From the NCBI GenBank assembly GCA_002701395.1, contig NZVC01000029.1, positions 263,376 to 302,972 on the forward strand: DNA of 39,597 nt, in the 5' to 3' direction. This stretch comes from Maritimibacter sp. (GTDB lineage Bacteria; Pseudomonadota; Alphaproteobacteria; Rhodobacterales; Rhodobacteraceae). Under the pieces are notes generated by a model, which made no database searches, was not told the DNA's origin, and saw only the letters and a list, made by a program, of their open reading frames with translations. Shown here piece by piece: positions 7,985-16,161 of this stretch; the stretch's first letter is position 1; each line of letters opens with the position of its first letter. The position numbers and the translations under genes were made by a program.

Positions 7985-8295
7985 TTCAAGTCCTCCTGCG
8001 GCGAAAGCGCCGCCTCGCTGTGATTGTTTTTCTCAGTCGCGGCCCGATCCCGGCTCAGCGCTTCTTTCAGGTCGCTGTCGGAAATCGCCCTTAATTCTGT
8101 CCGTTCTGCATAGCCGCCGCTTCCGCGCACCATCAGGTAGGTTGCCGTCCGGCGATAGGCCTCGAAGCTGAGCCCCTGGAGAAGCTCTTCCTCGACAAGG
8201 ACCTCGTAGTCGCCCGGTGGCAAATCGCCAGGGTATCCTGGCAAGGTGAACCGGTTCGAAAACCTCACTGTCGATTTGGTCGACCGCATGTTCAT
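7981..8295 (-). CDS. Small hypothetical protein, first gene of the minus-strand operon
   Basis: The 104-residue protein has the motif RFTLPGYPGDLPPGDYEVLVEE near residue 15, shared with the longer 4433-4966 product, so the two are paralogues. The remainder is a strand/helix mix (TATYLMVRGSGGY, ISDSDLKEALSRD). The ATG is preceded by GGAG at suitable spacing; the second Met, two codons later, is an alternative. It is the first gene of a run continuing to 3248. The intergenic region upstream (8296-8566) holds an FNR-like dyad and an 8-bp inverted repeat. Function unknown. Confidence 0.72.
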   Translation of the reverse strand: MNMRSTKSTVRFSNRFTLPGYPGDLPPGDYEVLVEEELLQGLSFEAYRRTATYLMVRGSGGYAERTELRAISDSDLKEALSRDRAATEKNNHSEAALSPQEDLK

Positions 8296-8370
8296 TCCCC
8301 GTCTCCGCGATGTTGGTAGATACGTCGCTCACCACTGTTGACGGGCCCTTGGAGTGCGGGACAGACCAGT

Positions 8371-8406
8371 CGAACGATTGAGTGTCTTGTACCTCGAGAT
8401 CGTTCG
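8371..8406. promoter_or_regulatory. Inverted repeat in the divergent intergenic region
   Basis: CGAACGAT at 8371-8378 and ATCGTTCG at 8399-8406 are perfect complements separated by 20 bases. The pair lies between divergent genes starting at 8295 (minus) and 8567 (plus), beside the FNR-like box at 8414-8427. It could be a second operator or part of the promoter; no regulator is evident. Confidence 0.35.
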
Positions 8407-8413
8407 GCTGGCG

Positions 8414-8427
8414 CTGACGCATGTTAG
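8414..8427 (-). promoter_or_regulatory. FNR/FixK-like box 1 (CTAAC-N4-GTCAG)
   Basis: Read on the minus strand this is CTAACATGCGTCAG, a 5-4-5 near-dyad of the Crp/Fnr class, about 120 bp upstream of the operon starting at 8295. Almost the same word with the same CCGGG flank occurs at 9441-9454, and a related perfect dyad lies at 10644-10657 beside a Crp/Fnr gene. Control by that regulator is inferred. Confidence 0.4.
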
Positions 8428-8566
8428 TCCCGGGCGCGAAACCGGCTGCGACCTTCCTTGGGCAGTCGCCCGCACTGACCTGTGTAAGGGCGGCGAAACC
8501 AAACAGCGCGTATCCTTTGGAGAGCAGGGATGATCTGCAGTCTTGAAGCTCTTGAAAGGATTGGCG

Positions 8567-8992
8567 ATGGCCAACACCAAAGTTCTCAGCCCGCACCCGC
8601 CCGAGTTTGATCTGTTTCTCTATGCGTCCGTCGGCGAAGACCGGAACGGCTTTGCCGTGACTGTGCTCTCGGCTCTTGCGCGGCTTGGCCTCGATCCATG
8701 GAAGGAAACAGCTGAACTGGTCGCGATGGGGCGCGACGCCGCGCGCGCGCGATTGGGGGCACGGCTCGCTCGAGTAAGGGATATTCCTGCGCTCGCCAAC
8801 GATCACGGCAGGATCGCACGAGACCTGAGCCTGCTGCTTCCAGAAAGACCGACGTCAGGTGCCTTGCAGCGGGCTGCCTCTTCGGTGGCCGATGGCTATC
8901 CGATAACAATTGGAGCCATCTTTTCGGGGCTCGCGATCTTCTTTGTACTGTTTCAGATGTTCATGGCTCTCAGTTGGGGGTCAGGCGAATGA
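8567..8992 (+). CDS. Hypothetical protein with C-terminal membrane anchor
   Basis: The 141-residue protein begins MANTKVLSPHPPEFDLFLYAS, with AAAGGA just upstream fixing the start. The first 100 residues are soluble and helical (FAVTVLSALARLGLDPWKE, RARLGARLARVRDIPAL). The last 25 form one membrane segment (TIGAIFSGLAIFFVLFQMFM), so it is probably tail-anchored in the inner membrane. It is translationally coupled (ATGA overlap) to the next gene. No family is recognised. Confidence 0.75.
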   Translation: MANTKVLSPHPPEFDLFLYASVGEDRNGFAVTVLSALARLGLDPWKETAELVAMGRDAARARLGARLARVRDIPALANDHGRIARDLSLLLPERPTSGALQRAASSVADGYPITIGAIFSGLAIFFVLFQMFMALSWGSGE

Positions 8993-9402
8993 CCGTCTCA
9001 ACCGCAACCACGGGCAGACCGGCACATATTGCACACGAGTCCGGCACGCTATCGCCGCCCGAGCAGGGATTTCTGTGGGACATGGAGCAACACTTCTGGA
9101 CCAGTGGCGCCGACGACGCACGGACAACGACAGCAACCAACGCTGTGATGATATTCCCCTATCCGCTCGGCATTATCCAGGGCGACCATATTTGGACCCA
9201 TCTTCGGCAGAGGACTGGCTGGCGCTCAGTTGTCATGGTCGAAAGGCGCGTAACGCGGTGTCATGACATCGCTATTCTCACCTATCGCGGCTCGGCAGAG
9301 AAACCAGATGTGCCGATCTACGAGGCCCTCTGTGCCTCGACCTACCTCAACGATGACGACAGATGGCTGAGGATTTGCCACCAGCAAACTGCGGTGAAAT
9401 GA
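8989..9402 (+). CDS. DUF4440/SnoaL-like (NTF2-fold) protein
   Basis: Using the ATG that overlaps the preceding stop (ATGA) gives 137 residues. The pattern EQHFWTSGADDARTTTATNAV, then RSVVMVERRVTRCHDIAILTYRG and a final DDDRWLRICHQQTAVK, matches the strands and the H-Q-x-T ending seen in DUF4440-type proteins of the NTF2-like fold. These are small cone-shaped proteins of mostly unknown ligand. It is co-transcribed with the tail-anchored protein upstream. Confidence 0.7.
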   Translation: MTVSTATTGRPAHIAHESGTLSPPEQGFLWDMEQHFWTSGADDARTTTATNAVMIFPYPLGIIQGDHIWTHLRQRTGWRSVVMVERRVTRCHDIAILTYRGSAEKPDVPIYEALCASTYLNDDDRWLRICHQQTAVK

Positions 9403-9440
9403 GACGCGCATGGTCAACCGACCGCCCGCAGTCGCCGGGG

Positions 9441-9454
9441 CTAACCTGCGTCAG
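9441..9454 (+). promoter_or_regulatory. FNR/FixK-like box 2 (CTAAC-N4-GTCAG)
   Basis: CTAACCTGCGTCAG lies about 160 bp upstream of the small gene at 9614 and points towards it. With flanks it matches box 1 at 20 of 23 positions, including the CCGGG just before. It is a candidate site for the Crp/Fnr protein encoded at 9861-10595. Confidence 0.4.
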
Positions 9455-9517
9455 TGCGGTGGGGCGCCGACTCCGTTTAGGTGAGACGTACCGCCGACCA
9501 TTAGGTGGTGCATTTTT

Positions 9518-9529
9518 TCGAGTACTCGA
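9518..9529. promoter_or_regulatory. 12-bp palindrome TCGAGTACTCGA
   Basis: A perfect 12-bp palindrome, extended by a further TT/AA pair on each side after one mismatch, lies about 85 bp upstream of the 9614 gene. It is preceded by a T run. It may be an operator; no regulator is identified. Confidence 0.35.
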
Positions 9530-9540
9530 GAAGCGTGTGG

Positions 9541-9577
9541 GCGTGTCAATCGTCCAAAGGACGGCATGTTGACACGC
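9541..9577. promoter_or_regulatory. Nested inverted repeat upstream of the 9614 gene
   Basis: GCGTGTCAA (9541-9549) and TTGACACGC (9569-9577) are perfect 9-bp complements. Between them CGTCC-AAA-GGACG forms an inner hairpin (9551-9563). In RNA this would fold as a two-part stem ending about 37 bp before the start codon. The right arm also contains TTGACA, a possible -35 element, though I see no good -10. It may be an operator or a leader-RNA structure. Confidence 0.45.
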
Positions 9578-9613
9578 TTCTTATTCTCGGAGCGTCCAGA
9601 AAGGACAAATCCA

Positions 9614-9802
9614 ATGACTCCCGAACAAATCAAGACCGCCGACAAGATGAAATCTGTCAAGGCCGCCTGCGTGAACGCGCCCGCCGGATCCAAAAAAGAT
9701 GCGGCGATGAAGCATTACCATGCAGCCGAGAAGGCGAACACGGCAAAAGATGACGCCGAGACCAACAAGGAACTCGATGCGGCGACCCACGCCCTCGCAT
9801 AA
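9614..9802 (+). CDS. Small Ala/Lys-rich helical protein (62 aa)
   Basis: The start MTPEQIKTADKMKSVK follows AAAGGA by about nine bases. The protein is charged, Ala/Lys-rich and predicted helical throughout (GSKKDAAMKHYHAAEKANTAKDDAETNKEL), with a single Cys and no membrane segment. Composition and size suggest a soluble stress-type micro-protein, but no family is recognised. It has its own regulatory region with two palindromes and an FNR-like box, and is followed by a strong hairpin. Confidence 0.65.
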   Translation: MTPEQIKTADKMKSVKAACVNAPAGSKKDAAMKHYHAAEKANTAKDDAETNKELDAATHALA

Positions 9803-9827
9803 CCTCCGGTTTCTGACGCGCTCACTG

Positions 9828-9858
9828 GGGCCGCCTGCCAATCAAGGGTGGGCGGCCC
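9828..9858. terminator. Bidirectional terminator-like hairpin
   Basis: GGGCCGCC (9828-9835) pairs perfectly with GGCGGCCC (9851-9858), with further weaker pairs inside. It lies between the converging 9614 gene and the Crp/Fnr gene. Downstream on the plus strand is CTCATTTT, a modest T run. It probably ends transcription from both sides. Confidence 0.6.
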
Positions 9859-9860
9859 GC

Positions 9861-10595
9861 TCATTTTAGGAGGGGCCCCGTCTGGTCCAGATAGGCCGGA
9901 TCGAACTCCGCAAGCTCCACCAGCGCGCCGAAGTCGTGAAAAGTCACGCGATCGTCCCGGAAGGTGACCAGTCCCTGTTCGCGCAACTGCCGCAGCACGC
10001 GGTTCACGTGGACCGCGCTTAAGCCCAGCGTATCGGCGAGGTGGTATTGCGTCAAAGGGCAGTCGAAACCTTCCCTGCTGCCGATGCCGACCAGCGCGAG
10101 CCTAGATCCCAGCTCCAACAAGAAATGCGCCATGCGTGCCTCCGCATCACGGCGGCCGATGCCGACGAGATGCTCTACAACCATCGCTTCGTCACGCGAC
10201 GCTGCCCAGAGTATGGCGGTCGCAAGGCGTGGCGTCTGCGCGAAGGCATTGAGGAGATCGCTCGCCAGCACTTCGGCGGCCTCGATTTCGACGATAGGTT
10301 CGAAGCTGTGATCCGACGTGCGCAATAGGACGCTGCGCAGTCCCAGAAAATCACCTGGCACTTGGAAATCAACGATCTGTCGGGTCCCGTTGGCCTGCAG
10401 CTTGTAGGAGCAGACCCAACCCGCCGACAAGATATACGCGGCATGAGCCGACTGGCCCTGATGCACCATATCACGCCCCGCGACAAAGGTCCGGCGGCGT
10501 TGGTGCAAGCGATCGAGCACGGCCAGTTCGTCCTTTGACAACGCGACGAAGGCCGAGAGCTTGCGGGTCAGGGGGCTGAGTTCTACTGATTTCAT
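9861..10595 (-). CDS. Crp/Fnr-family transcriptional regulator
   Basis: Starting at MKSVELSPLTRKLS, with GGAGG five bases upstream, the protein has 244 residues. An N-terminal cyclic-nucleotide-type beta barrel (RTFVAGRDMVHQGQSAHAAYIL, then VDFQVPGDFLGLRSVLL) is followed by a long dimer helix and a C-terminal winged helix (LTQYHLADTLGLSAVHVNRVLRQLRE). No FNR-type iron-sulfur cysteine cluster is visible, so direct oxygen sensing by a cluster is unlikely. It is divergent from the 10745 gene, and a perfect FNR-like dyad lies in the gap. Two related dyads upstream of neighbouring genes suggest it controls this local block. Confidence 0.9.
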   Translation of the reverse strand: MKSVELSPLTRKLSAFVALSKDELAVLDRLHQRRRTFVAGRDMVHQGQSAHAAYILSAGWVCSYKLQANGTRQIVDFQVPGDFLGLRSVLLRTSDHSFEPIVEIEAAEVLASDLLNAFAQTPRLATAILWAASRDEAMVVEHLVGIGRRDAEARMAHFLLELGSRLALVGIGSREGFDCPLTQYHLADTLGLSAVHVNRVLRQLREQGLVTFRDDRVTFHDFGALVELAEFDPAYLDQTGPLLK

Positions 10596-10643
10596 GGGGC
10601 CTCCGGGCGTGTCGTGACCCAAGAGCGGAAATCGGCCGGGACA

Positions 10644-10657
10644 CTGATCTGGATCAG
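10644..10657. promoter_or_regulatory. FNR-like box 3 (CTGAT-CTGG-ATCAG)
   Basis: CTGATCTGGATCAG is a perfect 5-4-5 dyad differing from the FNR consensus TTGAT-N4-ATCAA by one base per half-site; with flanking A/T the palindrome spans 10643-10658. It lies in the gap between the divergent Crp/Fnr gene (49 bp from its start) and the 10745 gene. It is a likely autoregulatory site. Confidence 0.55.
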
Positions 10658-10744
10658 TCCAGCATAAGGCACTTCCTGCGAAAAGTACGGATGTATCTGA
10701 GCCTCACCTTCCACCGGTTCACGATGCCAAGGAAGGAAACCCGG

Positions 10745-10981
10745 ATGTCGACCGCAAGCGAACATGCAGGCCAAGCCGCCCTTTCGATCTGTGAGGCGCT
10801 GCTACTTGCCATGAACGATCGCGGAGTGCTGCCAGAGCACGAGATCTTGGGGGTTCTTCGCGACGCCGCAGCGACCCATGAGAACGCGGTCGGCACCGAC
10901 CATGAGACGGAAAACCACCGAGCTGTCGCGGACCTGATCAACGCGATCATCGCCGGCGGCAACTGGGTGCGAATGGTCTAA
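10745..10981 (+). CDS. Small hypothetical protein (78 aa)
   Basis: The ATG follows AAGGAA at a suitable distance and gives MSTASEHAGQAALSICEALL. The protein is helical and acidic, with a His/Glu-rich middle (HENAVGTDHETENHRAVADLI) and a final NAIIAGGNWVRMV. No membrane segment or known domain is seen. It is divergent from the Crp/Fnr gene, with the FNR-like dyad 88 bp upstream, and is followed after 47 bp by the cupin gene. Confidence 0.65.
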   Translation: MSTASEHAGQAALSICEALLLAMNDRGVLPEHEILGVLRDAAATHENAVGTDHETENHRAVADLINAIIAGGNWVRMV

Positions 10982-11028
10982 GTGGGCGGCTGCTTGGGCC
11001 GCTATGTCAGAACCAGAAGGGAAAAGAA

Positions 11029-11409
11029 ATGGACAGTTCAATCGAAGTCAGACGCTTCGAGAGCCCCGACAACGCTCTCGACATGAAGGAGCAGGGCGGG
11101 ATCGACATCGTGACGATGGCAGACGGCACAACCGGCATGCGCGCAACCTTCGAGCCCGGCTGGACTTGGGAAAAGGACGAAAAGCCGCTGCTTGGCTCAC
11201 CCGACTCCTGGCCCATGCGCCATACAGGTTACTGCATTGCGGGCACACTGGTCGTCCGGATGGTCGACACGGGGAAAGAGACGTCCATCGGACCTGGCGA
11301 CTTCTTCGAAATCCCCCCAGGCCACGACGGCTATGTTTCAGGATCGGAGCAGGTCCGGATGATCCTGTTCGCGGCGCCGGAGAACCAGACCGAAGGTCAC
11401 TCGCACTGA
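11029..11409 (+). CDS. Cupin-domain protein
   Basis: The 126-residue protein is a single small beta barrel. Cupin landmarks are MRHTGYCIAGTLVVRMVDTG, with Gly turns of motif 1, and IGPGDFFEIPPGHDGYV, the PGD...IPPGH signature of motif 2. His64 and the His of PPGHD are candidate metal ligands. The enzyme or sensor role is unknown; N-terminal sequences around FEPGWTWEKDEKPL are common in uncharacterised cupins of this type. It starts 47 bp after the 78-aa gene and may share its transcript. Confidence 0.8.
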   Translation: MDSSIEVRRFESPDNALDMKEQGGIDIVTMADGTTGMRATFEPGWTWEKDEKPLLGSPDSWPMRHTGYCIAGTLVVRMVDTGKETSIGPGDFFEIPPGHDGYVSGSEQVRMILFAAPENQTEGHSH

Positions 11410-11508
11410 AGGGCGCCGGAAGCTCCGAAAATCAGTGGAATCAGGCGTCTTGTCGTAAAGGCAGGCAGCATCCGTCGCCCGGCAAGCTTAGTCTCAGGAA
11501 CCCAGTAA

Positions 11509-13146
<1,638 letters not shown>

Positions 13147-13253
13147 ACGGCGGCGTCCCGCGGGCAGGAGCCCCCGGACACCAAACCACGGTGTTAATGA
13201 AAACAAACACCGAGCACTGCTTCAGAAAAAACTCAAAACCAGGAGGAATCGAA

Positions 13254-13388
13254 ATGTCCAAAGGTGACAAGAAACGCGGCAACCGTGAGGCGAAGAAGCC
13301 CAAGAAGGTGAAGGAAAAGGTCGTTGCAACAGCCGACTTCACGAAGGGTAAAGCCTTGACCAATCTTGGCGAGCACAAGAAGAAATAG
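13254..13388 (+). CDS. Lys-rich micro-protein (44 aa)
   Basis: The frame begins MSKGDKKRGNREAKKPKKVK, with a near-perfect AGGAGG seven bases before the ATG. It is strongly basic (about one third Lys) and ends LTNLGEHKKK. Such proteins are probably disordered and may bind nucleic acid or ribosomes. It follows groEL by 107 bp and may be expressed with it. The longer in-frame start inside the groEL spacer lacks a ribosome-binding site. Confidence 0.65.
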   Translation: MSKGDKKRGNREAKKPKKVKEKVVATADFTKGKALTNLGEHKKK

Positions 13389-13549
13389 GTAGCGGTCCGA
13401 GTGATTACCTATCACTGAAGACGGAGCCAGATGGCCGAGGGATACACGGCGACTTGCTTCGTCGAAAAGCCTCTGGCTCGCCAGAAAACGCCGATGAAGA
13501 GTTGCTGGAGAGAATGCGCGACATGCATATTTGATTGAGAAGCCGCAAG

Positions 13550-13804
13550 TTAGCGAAAGCAACCTCGCGCCTGGTCTCGCATCACTGCATAGTCGCTCAA
13601 CATTTCCGCGATCGCAGAGCCCTCCGGCAGCAGTGCCGGTTCCTTTGCCGCCCGCGCCTGGAACTCCCGGCTGTACTCGACGACCGGCGGACAGGCGCCG
13701 AGCCTGCCCGCATCAGAACCGACCGTCACGCAGCCGCTCAGCAAGCTCGTTGTAATAGCGAGGACGGCGAGCTGCTGCTTCCAGCATCTGGCGTTGGACA
13801 TCAT
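13550..13804 (-). CDS. Rz1-like outer-membrane spanin lipoprotein
   Basis: The 84-residue product begins MMSNARCWKQQLAVLAI and has a lipobox-like LLSGC near residue 24, then a short Pro/Ala-rich part (ACPPVVEYSREFQARAAKE) and a helical tail. GGAGAAGG lies just upstream. The start is nested inside the neighbouring membrane-protein gene in another frame, the layout known from phage Rz/Rz1 spanins. Together the two would fuse inner and outer membranes at lysis. The assignment rests on layout and lipobox, not on strong sequence identity. Confidence 0.6.
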   Translation of the reverse strand: MMSNARCWKQQLAVLAITTSLLSGCVTVGSDAGRLGACPPVVEYSREFQARAAKEPALLPEGSAIAEMLSDYAVMRDQARGCFR

Positions 13805-13970
13805 TGGCCTTCTCCGTGGTCTCCAGGCGTTCAGCGAGGCGTCCTGCTCGCTCGCCTGGCCGCCGCAGCGAAAGCAGGAACAGGAGCACTGCCAGCGCGA
13901 TGGCTCCGTAGCGCAGCGCCGCACGCCTCCATGGGCTCGTGGCGATCCCGGTGAGGAGCCCGCCGATCAC
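13713..13970 (-). CDS. Rz-like inner-membrane spanin or lysis protein
   Basis: The 85-residue protein has one N-terminal membrane segment (YGAIALAVLLFLLSL) followed by a charged coiled-coil stretch (AGRLAERLETTEKANDVQRQM), typical of i-spanins. The start is GTG, overlapping the stop of the lysin gene by four bases (GTGA). The Rz1-like gene begins within its last third. It belongs to the minus-strand lysis arm of the phage-derived element. Confidence 0.6.
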   Translation of the reverse strand: MIGGLLTGIATSPWRRAALRYGAIALAVLLFLLSLRRPGERAGRLAERLETTEKANDVQRQMLEAAARRPRYYNELAERLRDGRF

Positions 13971-14521
13971 CGCCGCCCCCGCTTCCAGTCATCGAGCCGA
14001 GCGTAGATCGTGACCGCGATCCCGCTGAGAGCCACTGCGATGAACATCCAGCGCAGGGTATCGAGATACGGAACCAGCGGCAGGATGGCGGTCTGGGTCT
14101 CTGCCAGGACGTTCTGAGCGACCTCGACCCCGGCTGCGCCCAGCGTCGCCAAGCCAGCCGCGCCACCGCCCTTCATGGTGCGGCTCTCGGCCAGCACTTC
14201 GCGTGCGGGCGGCGTCTCGGATGAGAATGCCGTCGCCCGGACCTGGAACCGCTCGCCCCACTGCCGTGCGGGGCCGAGGTCGACATCGAAGAACCCCGAT
14301 CGCAGGTAGAAGCCAAAGCCGAGGAACCCGACCGCTCGTGCCGCTGCCTCGAAGTCCACCGGGTCGTGGTTCGACATGGCGATGTCGAAGGCGGCGCCGT
14401 CGAGGTGTTTCGACCGGGTCGCGCCGCGGACGGCGCGGTTGTGCTCGGGACTGCGGTAGGCTGAGCGGACGATCAGCGGCCTGCCCAGTCGGTTGCGTGG
14501 CGCCTGCAGCTTGTGGAGCAC
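13967..14521 (-). CDS. Damaged M15-type peptidase/endolysin with C-terminal membrane segment
   Basis: The body matches phage D-Ala-D-Ala carboxypeptidase-type (M15) lysins: GRPLIVRSAYRSPEHNR, then SKHLDGAAFD holding the HxxGxxxD metal motif, and later DLGPARQWGERF. A membrane segment (WMFIAVALSGIAVTIYA) follows near the end. The frame opens at GTG with LHKLQAPRNRLG, and the expected N-terminal part is missing. An FSPAE segment typical of the start is readable in another frame at about 14543-14575, so a frameshift or deletion separates them. Where I expect a zinc-ligand His before VDLG there is Asp (SGFFDVDLG). It is probably a decayed lysin, 57 bp from the resolvase stop. Confidence 0.6.
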   Translation of the reverse strand: MLHKLQAPRNRLGRPLIVRSAYRSPEHNRAVRGATRSKHLDGAAFDIAMSNHDPVDFEAAARAVGFLGFGFYLRSGFFDVDLGPARQWGERFQVRATAFSSETPPAREVLAESRTMKGGGAAGLATLGAAGVEVAQNVLAETQTAILPLVPYLDTLRWMFIAVALSGIAVTIYARLDDWKRGRR

Positions 14522-14578
14522 GGGTGAGTGGGTCAGCAGCTGTCGGTGCCTCGGCGGGCGAGAAATCGGGTTGATTCT

Positions 14579-15298
14579 TCAAGGTGCGATCGCGATCCGA
14601 TCAATCCTGCGCATCAGGTTCCTGACGTTCGACACATGCCAGCGACCATCCCGTCTCGTCCGGATGCCCTGTACATTCAGGGCGCCCGCGATCTGCCGGA
14701 GCGAAGTCAGACCGCGTGCTTGGAGGCCCTTAATGACGGGCCGGAGACTGGCTGCAAACTCATCAGCATTGACCACCACTGCTGCTCTCATTGCCTGTCC
14801 GTCTTTTCCCGCCCGCTTTAATGCAGCCGCCCCATTCGGGTTCCCCAGCTTAACCCCTCGGGCCTTGGCCGCTGCCAGCGCCTCCTTGGTGCGTCTGGAA
14901 ATGGCTTCGCGCTCCTGCTGGGCAACCAACGCCATGATGCCCACCGTCAGGTCGTTCGCCTCAGGCATATCGGCCGCCAGGAACCGCACGCCGCTGTCTC
15001 TTAGGGTCAAAAGAAATGCCGCGTTTCGCGACAGCCGGTCCAGCTTTGCGATCACCAGCGTGGCGCCGGTGAGTTTCGCGAGGTTCAGCGCCTTCTCAAG
15101 TTCCGGCCGGTCGTTCTTGCGTCCGCTTTCCACCTCGGTGAACCTGGCGATCACGTCGGCACCGCGCTGCTCGGTGAAAGCATCGATGGCGGCCCGCTGC
15201 GCCTCCAGTCCCAGACCCGACTTCCCTTGCCGGGCCGTTGAGACCCGCTCGTAGGCAACCAGCCGAAGAATTGGGGAAGAACCGTTGACCATGTACAT
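14579..15298 (-). CDS. Serine recombinase, resolvase/invertase type
   Basis: The 239-residue protein has the resolvase catalytic domain: YERVSTARQG with Ser20, the arginine-containing LDRLSRNAAFLLTL segment, and QQEREAISRRTKEALAAAKARG ending the E helix. A C-terminal DNA-binding region follows (LTSLRQIAGALNVQGIRTRRDG). It is a cytoplasmic site-specific DNA recombinase. It sits between the truncated lysin and the terminase gene. This unusual place suggests later insertion, which could explain the lysin damage. Two start codons lie two codons apart (15298 and 15292). Confidence 0.88.
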   Translation of the reverse strand: MYMVNGSSPILRLVAYERVSTARQGKSGLGLEAQRAAIDAFTEQRGADVIARFTEVESGRKNDRPELEKALNLAKLTGATLVIAKLDRLSRNAAFLLTLRDSGVRFLAADMPEANDLTVGIMALVAQQEREAISRRTKEALAAAKARGVKLGNPNGAAALKRAGKDGQAMRAAVVVNADEFAASLRPVIKGLQARGLTSLRQIAGALNVQGIRTRRDGRWHVSNVRNLMRRIDRIAIAP

Positions 15299-15366
15299 AC
15301 CTGCCTAACGTTGGTTGCGCAGATGTGTACACCGATGAGCGAGAAATCGGAAGTTAAAGCAATGCC

Positions 15367-15918
15367 TTAGTCTCCGTCCATCTCCACCTTGAAGACGACA
15401 TCAGCATCCTTGCAGTCGGGTCCGGGAGGGGTAGGGCAGCCGTCGGGGTCTCCCTTCCGGACGCTGTCGTTCGGACCGCCGATGATGATGCGCTCAATTC
15501 TGACCGTGGTATCTCCCGGTGCATCTACGGGTACCTCGACCCGGCGACGTGCTGCGGGTGTCAGGCCGAGTTCCGCCATGAACCGTCCCATCAGTTCGAG
15601 CTGCTTGTTCGAAACCGAGAGCCAGGGCGATTGCTGGACGTAGCCGGACGGCGTCTTCAGCAGGATTGGGGTTTCCTTCAGCTTCTGCTCCGCCTCCACC
15701 CACCGAGCGTAAGCTTGGCAATAGGCCGCGAGGGCGGCTCGATCCGTGGTGTAGAGGACGCCCATGTCATGAAGTGGCTTTGCCAACCTGCGCCACTCCC
15801 GCTGGGCGACCGGACAAAGATGCGCAGGACAGCGGGGCAAGGCCCTGTGTGGCACAGGTTCCCCGGCCTTGGGACCGCCCTTGCGCATGGCTGTGGGGAT
15901 TTGCTTTCTACCGCGCAT
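15367..15918 (-). CDS. Phage terminase small subunit, P27 family
   Basis: The start MRGRKQIPTAMRKGGPK follows GGGAG and shows the P27-type beginning (RGRK-x-P-T). The 183-residue protein continues with CPAHLCPVAQREWRRLAKPL, DRAALAAYCQAYARWVEAEQKL and GYVQQSPWLSVSNKQLELMGRFM, all characteristic of this family, plus a Pro/Asp-rich tail. Small terminase subunits recognise phage DNA and recruit the large subunit for packaging. No large subunit follows, which is unusual for a complete prophage but normal for satellites that redirect a helper's packaging. The 243 bp upstream hold no gene I can support. Confidence 0.88.
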   Translation of the reverse strand: MRGRKQIPTAMRKGGPKAGEPVPHRALPRCPAHLCPVAQREWRRLAKPLHDMGVLYTTDRAALAAYCQAYARWVEAEQKLKETPILLKTPSGYVQQSPWLSVSNKQLELMGRFMAELGLTPAARRRVEVPVDAPGDTTVRIERIIIGGPNDSVRKGDPDGCPTPPGPDCKDADVVFKVEMDGD

Positions 15919-16161
15919 CTGTCGTCTCCCAGTATCTACCTGCGGGGCCATTGTGGTGCGCTGGACGATTGGTTGCGGGCACATACGGCTGCGTGTCCCT
16001 TGGCCTGCAAGAGGCCGCGATGCCGTGCGACAGCCATCGCACAATCCAGGCATGCGGCTGCGCCTGGAGCCCGACCGCAGGGAATACCAAGAGCTGCGTG
16101 ACGACGACCAACAGCCACTGAGTGACAGGCGGGGCCACCTCCAATGCGCATAACGATCGGC

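Noticed and set aside
11410..11508. CIRCE element or groES before groEL
   Set aside because: No TTAGCACTC-type inverted repeat and no 95-codon frame; only a short leader and ribosome-binding site are seen.
13424..13479. Inverted repeat GAGCCAGA...TCTGGCTC
   Set aside because: Eight-base arms 40 bases apart with no T run and no gene start nearby; likely chance.
13389..13549. Attachment-site repeats matching 25501-25604
   Set aside because: Comparing the two presumed element ends by eye gave no shared word longer than about 7 bases, so no att pair can be named.
15919..16161. Possible HNH endonuclease between methylase and small terminase
   Set aside because: I looked for an HNH gene, which often lies here in phages, but no frame shows Cys pairs or HNH motifs.
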